64,000 nucleotides of DNA. It comes from Brasenia schreberi. Lineage: Eukaryota > Streptophyta > Magnoliopsida > Nymphaeales > Cabombaceae. A program made the translations under genes and the position numbers. The notes under the pieces were generated by a model. It searched no databases and was not told where the DNA came from. It saw only the letters and a program-made list of their open reading frames with translations. The DNA is taken from the NCBI GenBank assembly GCA_036023115.1, contig JAYKKT010000089.1:11318001-11382000 (forward strand), in the 5' to 3' direction. This document shows, one piece after another, positions 48,260 to 60,600 of this stretch. How positions within the stretch are numbered: position 1 is the first letter of the stretch; the number at the start of each line of letters is the position of its first letter.

Positions 48260-50482
48260 ATGCCGAGAGAGAAGGACCCATTGTGGGAGTACGGAACAGA
48301 GGAGGAAGGGAAGATCAAATGCAGCTTCTGCGAGAAGGGCGTCTCCGGCGGCATCACCCGATTCAAGTACCACCTCGCCCAGGTCGCTCAGAACAACGTC
48401 GAGGTCTGCGCCCGTGCGTCGCCGGCCGCCCGCGACGCCGCCCTCGGTGCCATAGCCGACCTCCAGAGCCGCCCGCGCAAGCCCCGCAAGAAGAAGTCCC
48501 GCGCCCTCCTCCGCCCGCAGAGCGGCGTGTCCGGCTGCGGCTCCTCCGCCACCTGCACAGAAACCCCCCTCGCCATTGCCGCAACCGCTGCCACCCCTTC
48601 CCCAACCGTCCAGCCCCGCAAACCCAAGGCCAAGGACAAAGAGCGGATCGATCTCCTTCTCGTCAAGTTCGTCGTCGTCAACAACCTCCCGTTCCGCGCG
48701 CTGCGTTCGCCGGATTTCCAAGAGGCTATCATGGCGATCGCCAATTACGGCCCTGGCTACGTCCCTCCGACGTACGAGATGTTCCGCACCAAGTTGCTCG
48801 ACGATCTCAAGGGGCAGGCCGCGGAGTACGTCGATGAAGTCCGGCGGACGTGGTCGACCACCGGATGCACGCTCATGGCGAGTCTCTGGAAGGATGCCCG
48901 CGACCGAGCGTACCTCAATTTGCTCGCTTCCTCCCCCAAGGGCACTGTCTTCCTCAAGTCCCAGTGCTTCTCCGTCGCTGTCAACGATGAAAACCCATCC
49001 TTCATCTCCGATTTCATCTGTAGTTCGATCGACGAAATCGGCCCGGAGAATGTGGTGCAAGTCGTGACTGTAAACGACCCTGATTTCGCGGCCGCAGGAT
49101 TGGTGATCGAGGAGAAGTATCCCAATATTTTCAAGACCTCGTGTGCGGCCCATTGCATTGATTTGATGTTGGAAGAAGTCGGGAAACTTCCACATTTCCA
49201 AGCTTTGATGCATCATGTCAGAAAGATTGCGAATTTTCTTTGCAAATATGACGAAGTGTTTGAATTGATGAAGGCGCATACGAAAGGAAAGGACTTGCAG
49301 AAACCCGTAGGATCGCGGTTTCTGAAACAACTCTGTTGCTTGCAATCGATTGTCAAGTTGGAGGAGCCCTTGCGGAAGATGGTGGCATCGTCAGAATGGC
49401 AGAGTTCGCCAAATTGCACGTCGGACGAAGGGAGGGTGATCACTGAAGTGTTGCAGGGAGAAGAGTTCTGGAAGAACGGAAAGGAGATTGTGGGCTCGTT
49501 GGAGCCATTAGTGAAGGTTCTGAGAATGGTCGATGGTGATGGTTCGACGATGGGATACGTTTATGAGGCTCTGCACCGCGCGAAAGAGTCGATCAAATCG
49601 TTTCTTGAGAACAATTACATGCCCTTGTGGCAGATTATAGATGCTTGCTGGCACAATGAATTGCAGAATGCATTGTGTACAGTGGCTGCATATCTTAATC
49701 CACATCTGTTTTATGATAAGATGGTGATAATGACTGCAGAGATAAGAGTTGGGTTGGAGAAGGTGATTCAAAAGATAGCGCCAGGATCCGACAGTGCCCA
49801 GGTAGCTCAGGAACTAACTAGATACCACGCGAGAGATCGGAAAATCTTCAGCGGAATCGGCGTTGATCTGCTTCGCACTGCGCACCCACGTATGCATTTG
49901 AGCTCTAATGGGATCTTTTCCTTTGAACATACTCAAGATTTTAATTGACTCTCTATGGCATCAAAGAATCCACCATCTAGTGTGTGGAAAAGGCTTGGTT
50001 GTATACTCGATTAAGATGACTGAAGATGTGAACTCATTTGGATGCGGTTTGTTGTTATTGTTTCAGGTATCTGGTGGGAGATGTGCGGCTCGGAGATTCC
50101 AATTTTGCAGACATTGGCTATAAAGATTCTCAGCCAACCATGCAGTGCTTCGGCATGCTACCGGAACAAGAGTGCGCTGAGAGCATCCCATGTCAAGAAG
50201 AGGAACAACTTAGATTCTAAAGCACTGACCAACCTAGTTCATATGAGGATGAACTTGCAGTTGAAGAAGGCTTCAGTGGAGAAGAGGAAAAAGGATATTG
50301 CACCCATATTCTTAGAGAACATTGAAGCGTTCAAGGATACTGATTCGATAGCGGGGAGTAAGCGCGGAGGGAACCCGTTGTTTCATGATGTTGATGATGA
50401 TAGCAGCGGCAGTGAAGGAGAAGATGGAGATAACAGTGGTCATGCTGAAAATCAAGGAACTGGTTATGAGTTTTTGGTGTAA
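48260..50482 (+). CDS. hAT transposase-derived protein (BED finger, DUF659, dimerisation), probably domesticated
   Basis: Exons 48260-49889 and 50067-50482 (CCAC|GTATGC; TTTCAG|GTATCT) give an open frame of 681 aa. The BED finger (C21, C24, H38, C50 in KCSFCEKGVSGGITRFKYHL) is intact. DUF659 spans about 135-290, the CAAHCIDLMLEE motif is kept (295-306), and a dimerisation-like region follows IWWEMC (545-550). The C-terminus is acidic (VDDDSSGSEGEDGD). At the catalytic positions of hAT enzymes the acidic residues are gone: MADGWTD reads MASLWKD (Ser208), ITDNAAN reads VTVNDPD (Val271), and CERNWS reads CYRNKS (Tyr575). Exon 1 is very GC-rich. No terminal repeats were seen. It resembles plant BED/DUF659 host proteins such as the Arabidopsis At1g79740 type (from memory). 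The likely role is DNA binding or regulation; the target is unknown. The ATG chosen starts the MPREKDPLWEYG motif typical of the group. Confidence 0.88.
49955..50008 (+). mobile_element. RTE LINE 3' relic in the intron of the hAT-derived gene
   Basis: The phrase atcaaagaatccaccatcta followed by gtgtggaaaaggcttggttgt matches the RTE 3' end with a small internal deletion. It takes up about a third of the 177-base intron. Confidence 0.6.
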
Positions 50483-50601
50483 TAAGTTTTGTTTTCGATC
50501 TTCTGACTGTGGTACTTGCAAGAGATGACAGTGGAAGATATCAGATGATATGTACTAGGTTCCAAAAGTGCTTTCTGATGTTAATCCACGTTTTTTTTCT
50601 A

Positions 50602-50657
50602 TATAAATTTCGAGATAGTATGGGAAAAGGCTTAGTTGTTGTATAAATTTCGAGATA
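50602..50657 (+). mobile_element. 24-bp RTE LINE micro-insertion with 16-bp target duplication
   Basis: Bases 50618-50641 are exactly the last 24 bases of the RTE LINE (gtatgggaaaaggc through the ttgttg tail). They are flanked by a perfect 16-bp duplication tataaatttcgagata (50602-50617 and 50642-50657). This is an extreme 5' truncation, 120 bases after the stop codon of the hAT-derived gene and probably within its 3' UTR. Confidence 0.93.
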
Positions 50658-51185
50658 TCTTACTAGCTAATAGCCACCGTACTCAAAACAGCTTTAGATT
50701 CACATTTCACTAGCTTTCATTTAGGTGATTATGTTAATCTTGACTTTCACATGCACACGGTCTCGTTCATGATTCGGGTATTTTGATCCTGATAAAGAGA
50801 AGAATCTCTCACTAAATATGCATCCTATTGGAGAAAAGGAAAACTTTTCCATGTTTCTATTGATAAATGGGATTTATCTAAGTAATGTGAAGAATAAGAT
50901 AGCTCAGTGCACTATGACTCTCTGTCTCTTGTAATAGCTCATGCAGCAATCGAACAACATATAAAGAAACGTAAACCTGCTTGTTTAATCAATTTCTTGT
51001 ATTCATCCAAAAAAAAAGCATTCCCTTAAGCTATTAGACAAGGGAGAGAAGAACAAAGCAAAATTTATGTGGGTGTCAAGAGTTTGAGTATCGACAACTT
51101 TGCATGACCTTGAAAAGACCTGCTTTTCCTCTTGTGCGTAGTATTTCCAAGGTAAAAGTTGACCACAAAGGGATGAAGAAATTAC
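50658..51185. other. Intergenic DNA between convergent genes
   Basis: It lies between the end of the hAT-derived gene and the last detectable exon of the broken L2HGDH gene. The final L2HGDH exon (family ending near GLVNLFGIESPGLTSS) was looked for on the minus strand here and not found. Confidence 0.5.
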
Positions 51186-52975
51186 CTGTATAACGAAATC
51201 CATAGCAGGCTGTTTTGGTCCCGAGAGCTTCGTTCTGATACCAGCATAACCTGGCTCCAACGAACCTTCCTCTAAATTAGAGGAATATTTTCTTATTTCA
51301 GGATATAACTTTTCTGCACGATTTGCATCTACAGAATAGTCAAACCTGCCACAGCATCAATTAATGAAAAATTTTAAATACACTTAAATGATTAGTAGAT
51401 TACTCGGACACATTAGAGATCGTCATTAATATAAACCAATCAATTATGAAATTATAGAAACACGTTCAGATCCACTAATGAATAGCAAACATACTTTTCA
51501 CTTTGAAGATCATCATCTCCCACTCCGAAGAAGAACATGAATATAACATCTTTGAAATGAACATGTTGGATGTCGTCTGCTATATGTTTGGCAGATGCAA
51601 AAGCGTAACATCATCATCATATATGAAATAAACCAGTAAATGTCCAACAGAAAACATGTTATAGTGGAGTCCAGTGGAGACCAATCGAAGGGCTGTACCA
51701 GGCCTATAAAACAACTGGCTCAACTGTATAATTAGCACCGGAGATCTTATTTTCCTTTTCAAACCAGTGTTATTTAGCAAAAGCAAGCAAATTTGCAATG
51801 GTAAAGATTAAAGTTTGTGAGCTAAAGAAAATCAGGACTCTTTTAGTTTTATCTCTAGCAAAATAAAAGTGAATCACTTTTGGTTCTTATGTGGCAGACC
51901 ACGGTCTCCAAATGCCCTCTGTTAATGCTTCCCCGCACAGATATATACAGCGTCAGGTCTTATTGCTGCAGGCAATTAAAATTTAGATTTTGTAATCACT
52001 GGTCTTAGTTTCATATATCTTTTCCTTTTATTTCTTTCCTTTTCTAAATGCTTCCCCCCAGATATAGTGCACAAAGCTTGTAAGACCTGCATATATGTCA
52101 CAAGTATTTCATGAGAGAAACTTATACTTGTTCAAGAAACTTGACATCTCATCTACATCAAGCCATTCAACATCTGGTCCAAACTTCACTTGGCCAATCA
52201 AATCCAATGTGACAGGCACACCGAGCCACCCTCCTCTGGAATTGGATAAATCAAGTGCTTAAAAGGGGACTTCATAGTTTTAGATAGAGTGAAATAGCAT
52301 CCACGAGCATAATATGTGTATGGAATGCAGCCACGAGGCACTGCTTGAAATCTCTTTGCAAGGACAAAGCACTTAAACCAGCACAGTTGAAGACAGTTTG
52401 AAACCAGTATAAGCTATGGCGGCAAATGATGGCTGGCAAAATTTTCAATGTCCTTACTTTCTATCACGTACAGATGGAGACTTTCATTTTCAGTATGGCC
52501 ACCAACCAGAGCAGTATTGTATGAAAAAGTTGCACTGTGGTGCTCAGCCTCTCCCTGAACTCATATTAACATAACCAAATCAGAAAGCTTTGTGAAACAA
52601 TAAGAGCCCTATTGGAATCACTTGATTAACAACCATGAGAATGATATGAAGGAAAGGATATTACAGACAGCCATGTCAATATTATGTCATGTCCTTTAGG
52701 CAGAGAAAATATCCTTGAAGTAGACATTGGTATTCTGAATGGAGATAGTGCTATTTAATTACAGAATTGGATGTTCTAAAAAATTATGCATATTTCCTAT
52801 CTGGAAATTCAAGTAGCAAATATTGTTATTCTTTATAGGCTATAAGGGCTATATGCCTATAGAGCATAATTTAGGATGTTTTCCTAGTAGCTCATAAGAA
52901 TTCTAGAAGCAAAACCAAGGATAATTTGTCATCAGCCTGAAACAATAGTAAATGCATCTAGACTATGGTCTCTAT

Positions 52976-55900
52976 ACAACAACAACCAAGTCTTTTCCCA
53001 TACTAGACAAGGTCGGCTACATGGATTCTTTGTTTCCACAGAGCCCTATCATGTACCATGTTAGGGGTTAACTCACAATAAGTTAGATCATTCTTTATTG
53101 TTTCTTTCCAATACTTTTGTGGTCGTCCTCTACCTCTTTTAATACTTTCCAAATTTAGTTTTTCATACCTTCTTAGATGTTCTTCTTTTGTTCTTCTTTC
53201 TATATGTCCAAACCATCTTAAATGATATTCTCTCATTTTATCCTCTATTGGTATCACTCCTAATTTGTTTCTAATAACCTCATTATGTATATGGTCTTTT
53301 CTTGTATGACCACTCATCCATCTCAACATCTTCATCTCTATCACAGACATCTTTTGTACATGTTGATGATTAACTACCCAACACTCAGAACCATAAAACA
53401 TGGTAGGTCTAATTGCTGCTCTATAATATTTATCTTTTAACTTTAATGGTATCTTCTTATCACAAAGAATACCAGATGCTCCTCTCCATTTTAACCAACC
53501 AACATTAATTTTATGTGTAACATCTCCATCAATTCTTCCATCACTATGAAAAATTGACCCTAGGTATTTAAAACTTTCCTTTTGGGAGATGCACTGTGTG
53601 CCAATTTTAATTTTTATGTCCTGTGAAGTAACCAAATGATCATACTTACATTCCATATATTTTGTCTTTGTTCTACTAAGTCGGAAACCTTTACTTTCTA
53701 ATGTTTCTCTCAATAGTTCCAATTTTCTATTAACTTTTTCCTTATACTTATCCACTAACACAATGTCATATGCAAATAACATACACCAAGGTACTTTATC
53801 TTGAATATGTTTTGTTAACTCATCAATCACCATGATAAATAAGTATGGACTTAAAGTTGATCCTTGATGTAACTCAATATTAACTTCAAAGAAGTTTGTC
53901 ATTCCTTCATAAGTCCCTTACATGTTTTTGCACCATCGTACATGTCTCTTATAAGGTTAATGTATGTCAATGGGATACCTCTTTTCTCTAAGGTTCTCCA
54001 AAGAACCTCTCTTAATACTCTATCGTAAGCTTTTTCTAAATCAATAAATATCATGTGAAAGTCTTTCTTTTTCGCCCTCAAATGTTACATAAGACGTCTC
54101 AAAAGGTGAATCGCTTCAACACTAGATCTACCTGACATGAATCCAAATTGGTTCTCTATTGTACTTGATACTTGTCTTAACCTACGTTCGATAATTCTTT
54201 CCCAAAATTTCATGGTATGGCTTATTAACTTGATACCTCGATAATTCATACAATTCGGAATGTCTCTCTTGTTCTTATATACGGGTATAAGTGTACTCGC
54301 TCACCATTCCTCGAGCATCTTTTGGTTTCTCTATATTTCATTAAATAGTCTTGTGAGCCAAGTGATTCCTATTTCTCCTAGTATTTTCCAAACTTCTATA
54401 GGAATATTGTCTAATCCTACCGATTTACCACCCTTTATATATTTAAGAGCCTCTTTGACTTCATTCTTTTGAATACGTCGGTAGAAATTGTGGTTTATAT
54501 ACTTTTCAGATTTGGTTAACTCTCATAAGCTAATACTAACATCTTTATTTTCATTAAAAAACTTATAAAAATAGTTTTTCTATCTATTTCTTATATCATC
54601 ATTTGTCACTAGAATTTTTTCATCCTCGTCTTTGATGCATCTAATATAATTAAGATCTTTAGTTTTCTTATATCTAGCCCTAGCTATCCTAAAAATATCT
54701 CTTTCACCCTCTTTTGAGTAATTTTTTTATGTAAATCCTCCCAAATTTTAGCTTTTGCTTCAATGACGGCCTTTTTTGCTTCCTTCTTTGCTTTCTTATA
54801 AGCTTCTAAAGTTTCACTAGTTTTCTTAGCATAATGTAATTTGTAGCATGCCCTCTTTGCCTTGATTTTATTTTACACTACTTCAATTCACCACCAAGCT
54901 TCTTTTTATGCTGGTACACCTCCCTTAGGTACACCTAACACATCTTTCGCCACTTTCCTAATATGTACAGCCATATTGTTTCACATATCACAAGATGTAC
55001 CAATATAATTCCGAACATCTCCCTGAAGGACTTTTTGTTTAAATATATCTTCTTTACCGCTTTTAAGGTTCCACCATTTAGTCAGAATAGCTCGATGCAC
55101 TCTTTTCTTCTTTTTCTATTTTTTATTTGTAAATCCATAACTAAAAGTCGATGTTGGGTGGTTAAGATTTCTCCAGGAATTACCTTGCAATCTTTACCAC
55201 ACGCTCTATCTTTTTTCTACAAATAAAGTAATCAATTTGTGTTTGTGATAAGCTGCTCTTATAAGTAATTAAATGTTCATCTCGTTTTTTAAAGATTGTA
55301 TTGATTATAAAGAAGATCAAAAAAGTATTAAAAGAAGAACTTGTAAGAAGGTTAGAAAAACTAATTTTGGAAAGTATTAAAAGAGGTAGAGGACGACCAA
55401 AAAAGTGTTGGAAAGAAACAATAAAGAATGATCTAGCACACGATAGGGATCTGTAGAAACAAAGAATCCATGTAGCCGACCCCGTCTAGTATGGGAAAAG
55501 GCTTAGTTGTTGTTGTAGTTGTTGTTTGTATTGATTATAAAGAGATTAAATGCCATAGCAAAATTTAAAATCTCCCTACTTTCCTCATTTATATCCCCAA
55601 AACCAAAGTTTTCATGAATACCTTGATATCCTAATGTCTCTTTATTGACATGTCCATTTAAGTCTCCTCCTAAACAAATCATCTCCCTTTGTGGAATCCT
55701 TTCAATCACCATATCTAACTCTTCCCCAAAAGCTATCTTTATACTATCTTCTAGTCCTACTTGGGGTGCGTAAGCACAAACTATATTGAAAACCTCTACT
55801 CCTAACACTAATTTAAACGTCATAATTCGGTCACCATATCATTGTATATCTACTACACTATCATTTAAATATTTATTTATGATAATACCAACTCCGTTTC

Positions 55901-56473
55901 GAGCTTTTTCCTTACCTTGAGTACTATAATTTAAAACTATCCTCTGTCTCTTTTGCTTTTTCTCCAACCCACTTTGTCTCTTGTAAACATAGAATATGAA
56001 TCTTTCTTCGAATCATAGTATCTACCACCTCCATTAGCTTACCGGATAATGTTATGATATTCCAAGAACCAATACGAATCTTATTATCTAGGACTAGCTT
56101 CCTTACCCCCGCATCTGTCCATATTGAAAATGCGGAGACCCTCTCTGTAAATTATTCACTACATTCAGGCGACAATGTAGCGGAACTAACTTCTTTACCC
56201 ACATACGTCAATGATGTGGGAACCCTCTATGCAACTGATTCACTATATTCGGGCAAAAATGTAGTGACCCTTCCTTACTTATCACTGCATTCAGGCTTTG
56301 CAGCGTATCACTAGGCCAGGACACCCTAAAGCAATGCTCATAATTTGTGTAATCCATGATATAAAAATCCGACAAGGTTTTACGCTGACTGTCGGAAGCC
56401 TAACACAACCCTCCTCCTTTATCCGAGCTTGGGACCGGCACTCCAAGGGTGATCCCTTATATGGGCAGAGTTA
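52976..56473 (-). mobile_element. Full-length RTE-type LINE in the L2HGDH intron
   Basis: Minus-oriented copy, about 3.27 kb without a nested tail, so the same size as the full-length copy at 15013. It has the 5' non-coding region (right end), endonuclease pieces ([20 protein letters not shown] at about 55600-55700), reverse transcriptase, and the tail at 52976. The FADD box reads FAYD (about 53770), and many stops are present. The 299-residue frame 53003-53902 preserves the C-terminal half. Target duplication: actatggtctctat (14 bp, perfect) at 52962-52975 and 56474-56487. Confidence 0.92.
55314..55525 (+). mobile_element. RTE LINE tail inserted inside the full-length LINE
   Basis: A 212-bp copy of the LINE 3' end, inverted relative to its host, ending in a (TTG)n tail with one gta interruption. 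The duplication ttgtattgattataaaga (18 bp) is perfect at 55296-55313 and 55526-55543. About 26 bases before the HVADPV end are deleted (gatctagcacacgatagg), so the source or the copy was already rearranged. Confidence 0.9.
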
Positions 56474-57136
56474 ACTATGGTCTCTATCTCTCATAAAGAA
56501 AACTTATTGACCTTTGTCTTAATGGATCAAGTTAACTTGACACTTCTAGGAAATTTTTGAGTATACAAAAGACTAACATGCAGAAGAACTGTAGAAAGTG
56601 AAAATTTCTAATATGACAAGAATAACTTGCCATCACTACCTCACAGAGAATAGGGAACAAAGTAAAGAAGGCGTTCTCAGTGTAGAAAGTATACCACAAA
56701 GGAAGCATAAGAGAATGGCTATCTACTATCCCAGAGCAAGGAGACAACAAAGCTTTCACACACTGTAGTTCATGCTCCATTGACATTACTTCAGAACCCT
56801 CCATTATTCTTAAGCCTGTCACACCATTTTCAGCTCCACGATTCAGAAGAGCTGTTAACTTTGGAACCTCTGGTGATCTTGTAGCTACTATTAGTTTCCC
56901 AATATTATCATGTGGAATCCCATGATCGGAGCAATAATTGTATAGTAATCCCCTCCCTCTTACACAGAGTACTGCCTATGCAATTATAACTTGATAAGAT
57001 GCCACAGGGAAAAAGAGAACGCAAAAATCAGAAAGCACAAAAAGAAATGTATTTGTGCAGTCCACAATTGCACGAAAAAAATAAAAAAAGTTGTCATTAT
57101 AAGTTTATTTCTGGACCATCAGTTCATGTTATAGCT

Positions 57137-57486
57137 TGTTAAATGTAATAGGCAGCACGGGTCATTAGGGCCCGTGCACTTGTTACGGATGGCATGGGCC
57201 ACTAGGGCCCGCAGCCATAACTGTTAGAGGCACTGAGGCTATGCTGGCCAAGTCTGGCCAGCACTTGCAACTGAACATTGTCGCTGCCTTTTACTCTCCC
57301 TTTCTCACTTGTATAACCTCTATATATATCCCCCTTCTCTTCAATTGTTTGTGGTTTGACTCTCTTTTCTTCACTCTTGTAGTGTTCTTGGCGCGTGACT
57401 TCCATATTCAGATGCTTTGATATTTTTGCGCTTTGATGAATTGCAACTTGGGCGATTCAACTTTCAATTATCAACAAATATTTACA
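57137..57486 (+). repeat. Copia 5' LTR
   Basis: 350 bp. It contains ctctatatatatccccc as a possible TATA region. Compared with the 3' LTR it lacks about 27 bases after cttcaat, including the AATAAA-like poly(A) signal, and lacks a short gtgcctccaatg segment. Confidence 0.93.
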
Positions 57487-57600
57487 TGGTATCAAAGCCT
57501 CGTTTTGATTCGAGCACGTTAGAAAGCGTGCCAAAATTTTAAATTTTGTGAAATCATTCCAAACTTGAGGTAATCCTAAAACTTTTATTTTTGCATAAAA

Positions 57601-60600
57601 TGGAAAGCAAAAATGAATCTTTTAGATGCATTCTTGAGCCGAAATGTTATCAAAGTTGGGTAAGGACCACGAAAAAGTATTTTTTGTCTAAAGACTTTTA
57701 GGATTATATTTATGATATGATCCAAGAACTAATTTTAGATATTGAAGGTTTGGATGGTGATATGTTTTTAAGACACATGAAAAATATTAGCAAGATCTAA
57801 AAACTTGGGAATGAATGCTAAAATAACTTTGATTATTTGTAAAATTAACTTAGTGTCTTCGAAAGTTCTTTTGAAACTTGAGAATATTTGAAAAATATTA
57901 ACTCTCAAGATGATTTTGTTTTTCAATTGATTTAATGAAAAGCATGATAATACTTAAGCAAGGGAATTTAAGCATTAAAGACTATCACAATGAGTTTTCG
58001 GAATGATGGACTCAACTTAGAAGTTTTGATAAATTCGGAAAACTTCAAAAAATTGATGAATTTCAAGAGTTTTTAGATAATCAATATTTCTTTTTGTTTA
58101 TGCGTGGCTTAAGAGATGATTTTGAAAACATTAGATCAAACTTAATACATAAAAAACCTAGACCAAAAGAAAAAACATTTTTGGCCAATCTTGTTATCAA
58201 GGAAACAAGATTAAAAACATCAATGTTACAAAAGAAATCATGCTTGCTGCCTCCAAACCGGGAGCTAATATGAAATTATACAAGCCCCTGAATGTGAAAA
58301 ACTTTGAAGGACCAAGAGAAGGAACAAACAAGAAACCCACGGGACCATGGCCAAACAAGTAAACCATATATCACTATTACAAAGAAAGTGGGCATATAAA
58401 AAGCACTTGTCAACCATATATCACTATTACAAAGAAAGTGGGCATATAAAAAGCACTTGTCCTCTTCTTCGAAAGAAATTTAGAAATGTGGGAGCCATGG
58501 AAGATAAAGAAGGAGGAACCTTGTCTACCAACATAAAAGCATATATGAAGGAAATGTTTAAAGAAAAGGTATGCATTTTTGAAAATGCCCTCTCCCACTT
58601 CTCAAGGCATGTCTTTGTTTTTAGATTTGTGCGCTTCTTTTCATATGACTCATTGTGATAAATCATTGAATAACCCCCATGATATCTTTGGAAAGCATGT
58701 GTTTACGGTCGATTACGGTCGATGGCACAAAACTTCAAATTGAAAAAGTAAGAAATTTTGAAAAAGACAATTTTAAAATTCAAAATGTTAGTTTTATACC
58801 TAAACTCAATTTAAACTTACTTTCGGTTGGTCAAATTTGTGATAATGATTGTATAGTCACTTTCTCGTCCAAGTTTGGTGTAAGATCACCAATCGAAGAA
58901 GGTGATTAATTGGTAAGGTCATAGAGAAAGTGGACTATAAAAAATGGATTGTTTAGTTATACCAAATTTTGAATCTTGTAATGTAGCCTAAGATGCTACT
59001 CTTTGGCATAAACGACATGAATATTTGTATATGCATAAACTATGTAATTTTTCTTTGTTGAAAAAAATCGGGAAACAAAAGTTTAAATGTAAAGAATATG
59101 TTCGTGGAAATGCATCATCTTGAGAAAGAAATTATGTACCAAGCAAAGCTTTTGAATTAATACATTCTGATGTTTGGGGTCCTGCTCTTGTTGTTTCTAA
59201 GGGAGGAGTTCAATATTATGTGATATTTGTGGATGACTTTACTCGATTTACTTAGATATATCTTTTGAAGTACAAATCAGAAGTATTTGAAAAGTTTGTA
59301 ACTTTTTACGATATGGTTAGAAATCAATTTGGCTCCACTATTAAGATTTTTAGATCTGATTCAGGAGGATAATACGTGTCAAATTAGTTTCAAAAGTTTA
59401 TAAAAACTAATGAAATTTTGCATCATAAATCTTGCACTAAAACACCTCAACAAAATTACTTACCTAAAAGAAAACATAGGCTCATTATAGAAACATGTAG
59501 AACTATGTTGATTGTTAGTAATGTTTCTAAATTTTTATGGGCAAAAGCTACTCTTACTTGTATATCTTATTAATAAAATGCCTTCAACCAAACTTGAAAA
59601 TATTTCTCCTTTTCAAAAACAGTATAATCTTTCTCTTTATTATGAAAGACTTAGAGTTTTTGGGTGCAAATGTTTTGTTTATACGAACAAAAATGATAAA
59701 TTGTGTACTATGGCCGTTGAAAATAGACAAAAAAGGTTACAGATGTTTTGATCCTATTAATGATAAATTGTATGTTTCTAAGGATAAAATTCTTTGAAAA
59801 TGATGCTTACTATAAGACTAAATCTTTCAAAAATTCTGAATCATCCTTATCTCAAGATTTCTTTAATCTATAAGAAGACGATGATTGTGACTTTGAAGCT
59901 CATTAAGATATTCGTCGTGAGTCTGGTGATGTCCAAAATGAAATTGTTGATCCAATACTCATTATTGAACCCTTTCTATTACATTATACTAGACGACAGA
60001 GAATCTTATAACACGTGTTTAGAACCTAGAGTTTCAAAACCTCTTCAACGTTTTGTTTCCTATGAATCTTTTGAACCGCAATTAAAGAATTTGATTGCAA
60101 CTCTTCATCAAGTAAAAGAACCAAAATTTTATCATCAAGCTAAAGATATTCCAGAATGGGAAGATGCTATGAGTGATGAACTTAAAGCCTTAAACAAAGC
60201 TCAAACATGGACTGTTGTACCTATGCCCAAGGATAAAAAGGTTATTTGATGTCGATGAGTCTATAAAATTAAAACTCATAGCAATGATAATATTGAGAGA
60301 TATAAGGCCAGATTGGTGGCCAAGGGTTATGCCTAAGAATATGAAACTGATTATAATGAAACGTTTGCTCCAGTTGCTAGAATGACTACTATTAGAATTC
60401 TCATAACTCTTAGTGCTATTAAAAATTGAAATATATAACAACTTGATGCTAAAAATGCTTTTTTGAATCGACATTTATCTGAAGATGTTTATATGAGTTC
60501 ACCTCCCGATTTTGATGTTCCCAAGGATCATGTTCTTAAATTACAAAAAGCATTATATGGCTTGAAACAAGCCTCTAAGGCTTAGTTTGATCGATTTGAA

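Larger units (their letters stand above)
51186..56975 (-). pseudogene. L2HGDH: L-2-hydroxyglutarate dehydrogenase, broken and incomplete
   Basis: The functional enzyme is a mitochondrial FAD-dependent oxidase of L-2-hydroxyglutarate. Minus-strand exon remnants: 56695-56975 (AVLCVRGRGLLYNYCSDHG ... GLRIMEGSEVMSMEHELQC ... SGIVDSHSLMLPL), 52128-52554 (GEAEHHSATFSYNTALVGGH ... YYARGCYFTLSKT ... VTLDLIGQVKFGPDVEW), and 51186-51345 (FDYSVDANRAEKLYPEIRKY ... EPGYAGIRTKLSGPKQ ... DFVIQ). The middle exon has an in-frame TAG near 52420, a pair of compensating shifts around the NCAGLSA segment and a one-base deletion near 52220; its length does not fit the phases of its neighbours. The donor of the first remnant does not join in frame. 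The last exon is missing, and no N-terminal FAD-binding exons were seen to the right, although they could lie beyond the window. A 3.5-kb LINE occupies the intron. Confidence 0.75.

Noticed and set aside
48125..49345. A 406-residue open frame on the minus strand
   Set aside because: It lies antisense to exon 1 of the hAT-derived gene; its length is a by-product of the high GC content. It shows no domain, whereas the plus strand shows BED and DUF659.
50483..51185. Final exon of L2HGDH downstream of 51186
   Set aside because: No segment matching the family ending (GLVNLFGIESPGL-like) could be read on the minus strand here or further left.
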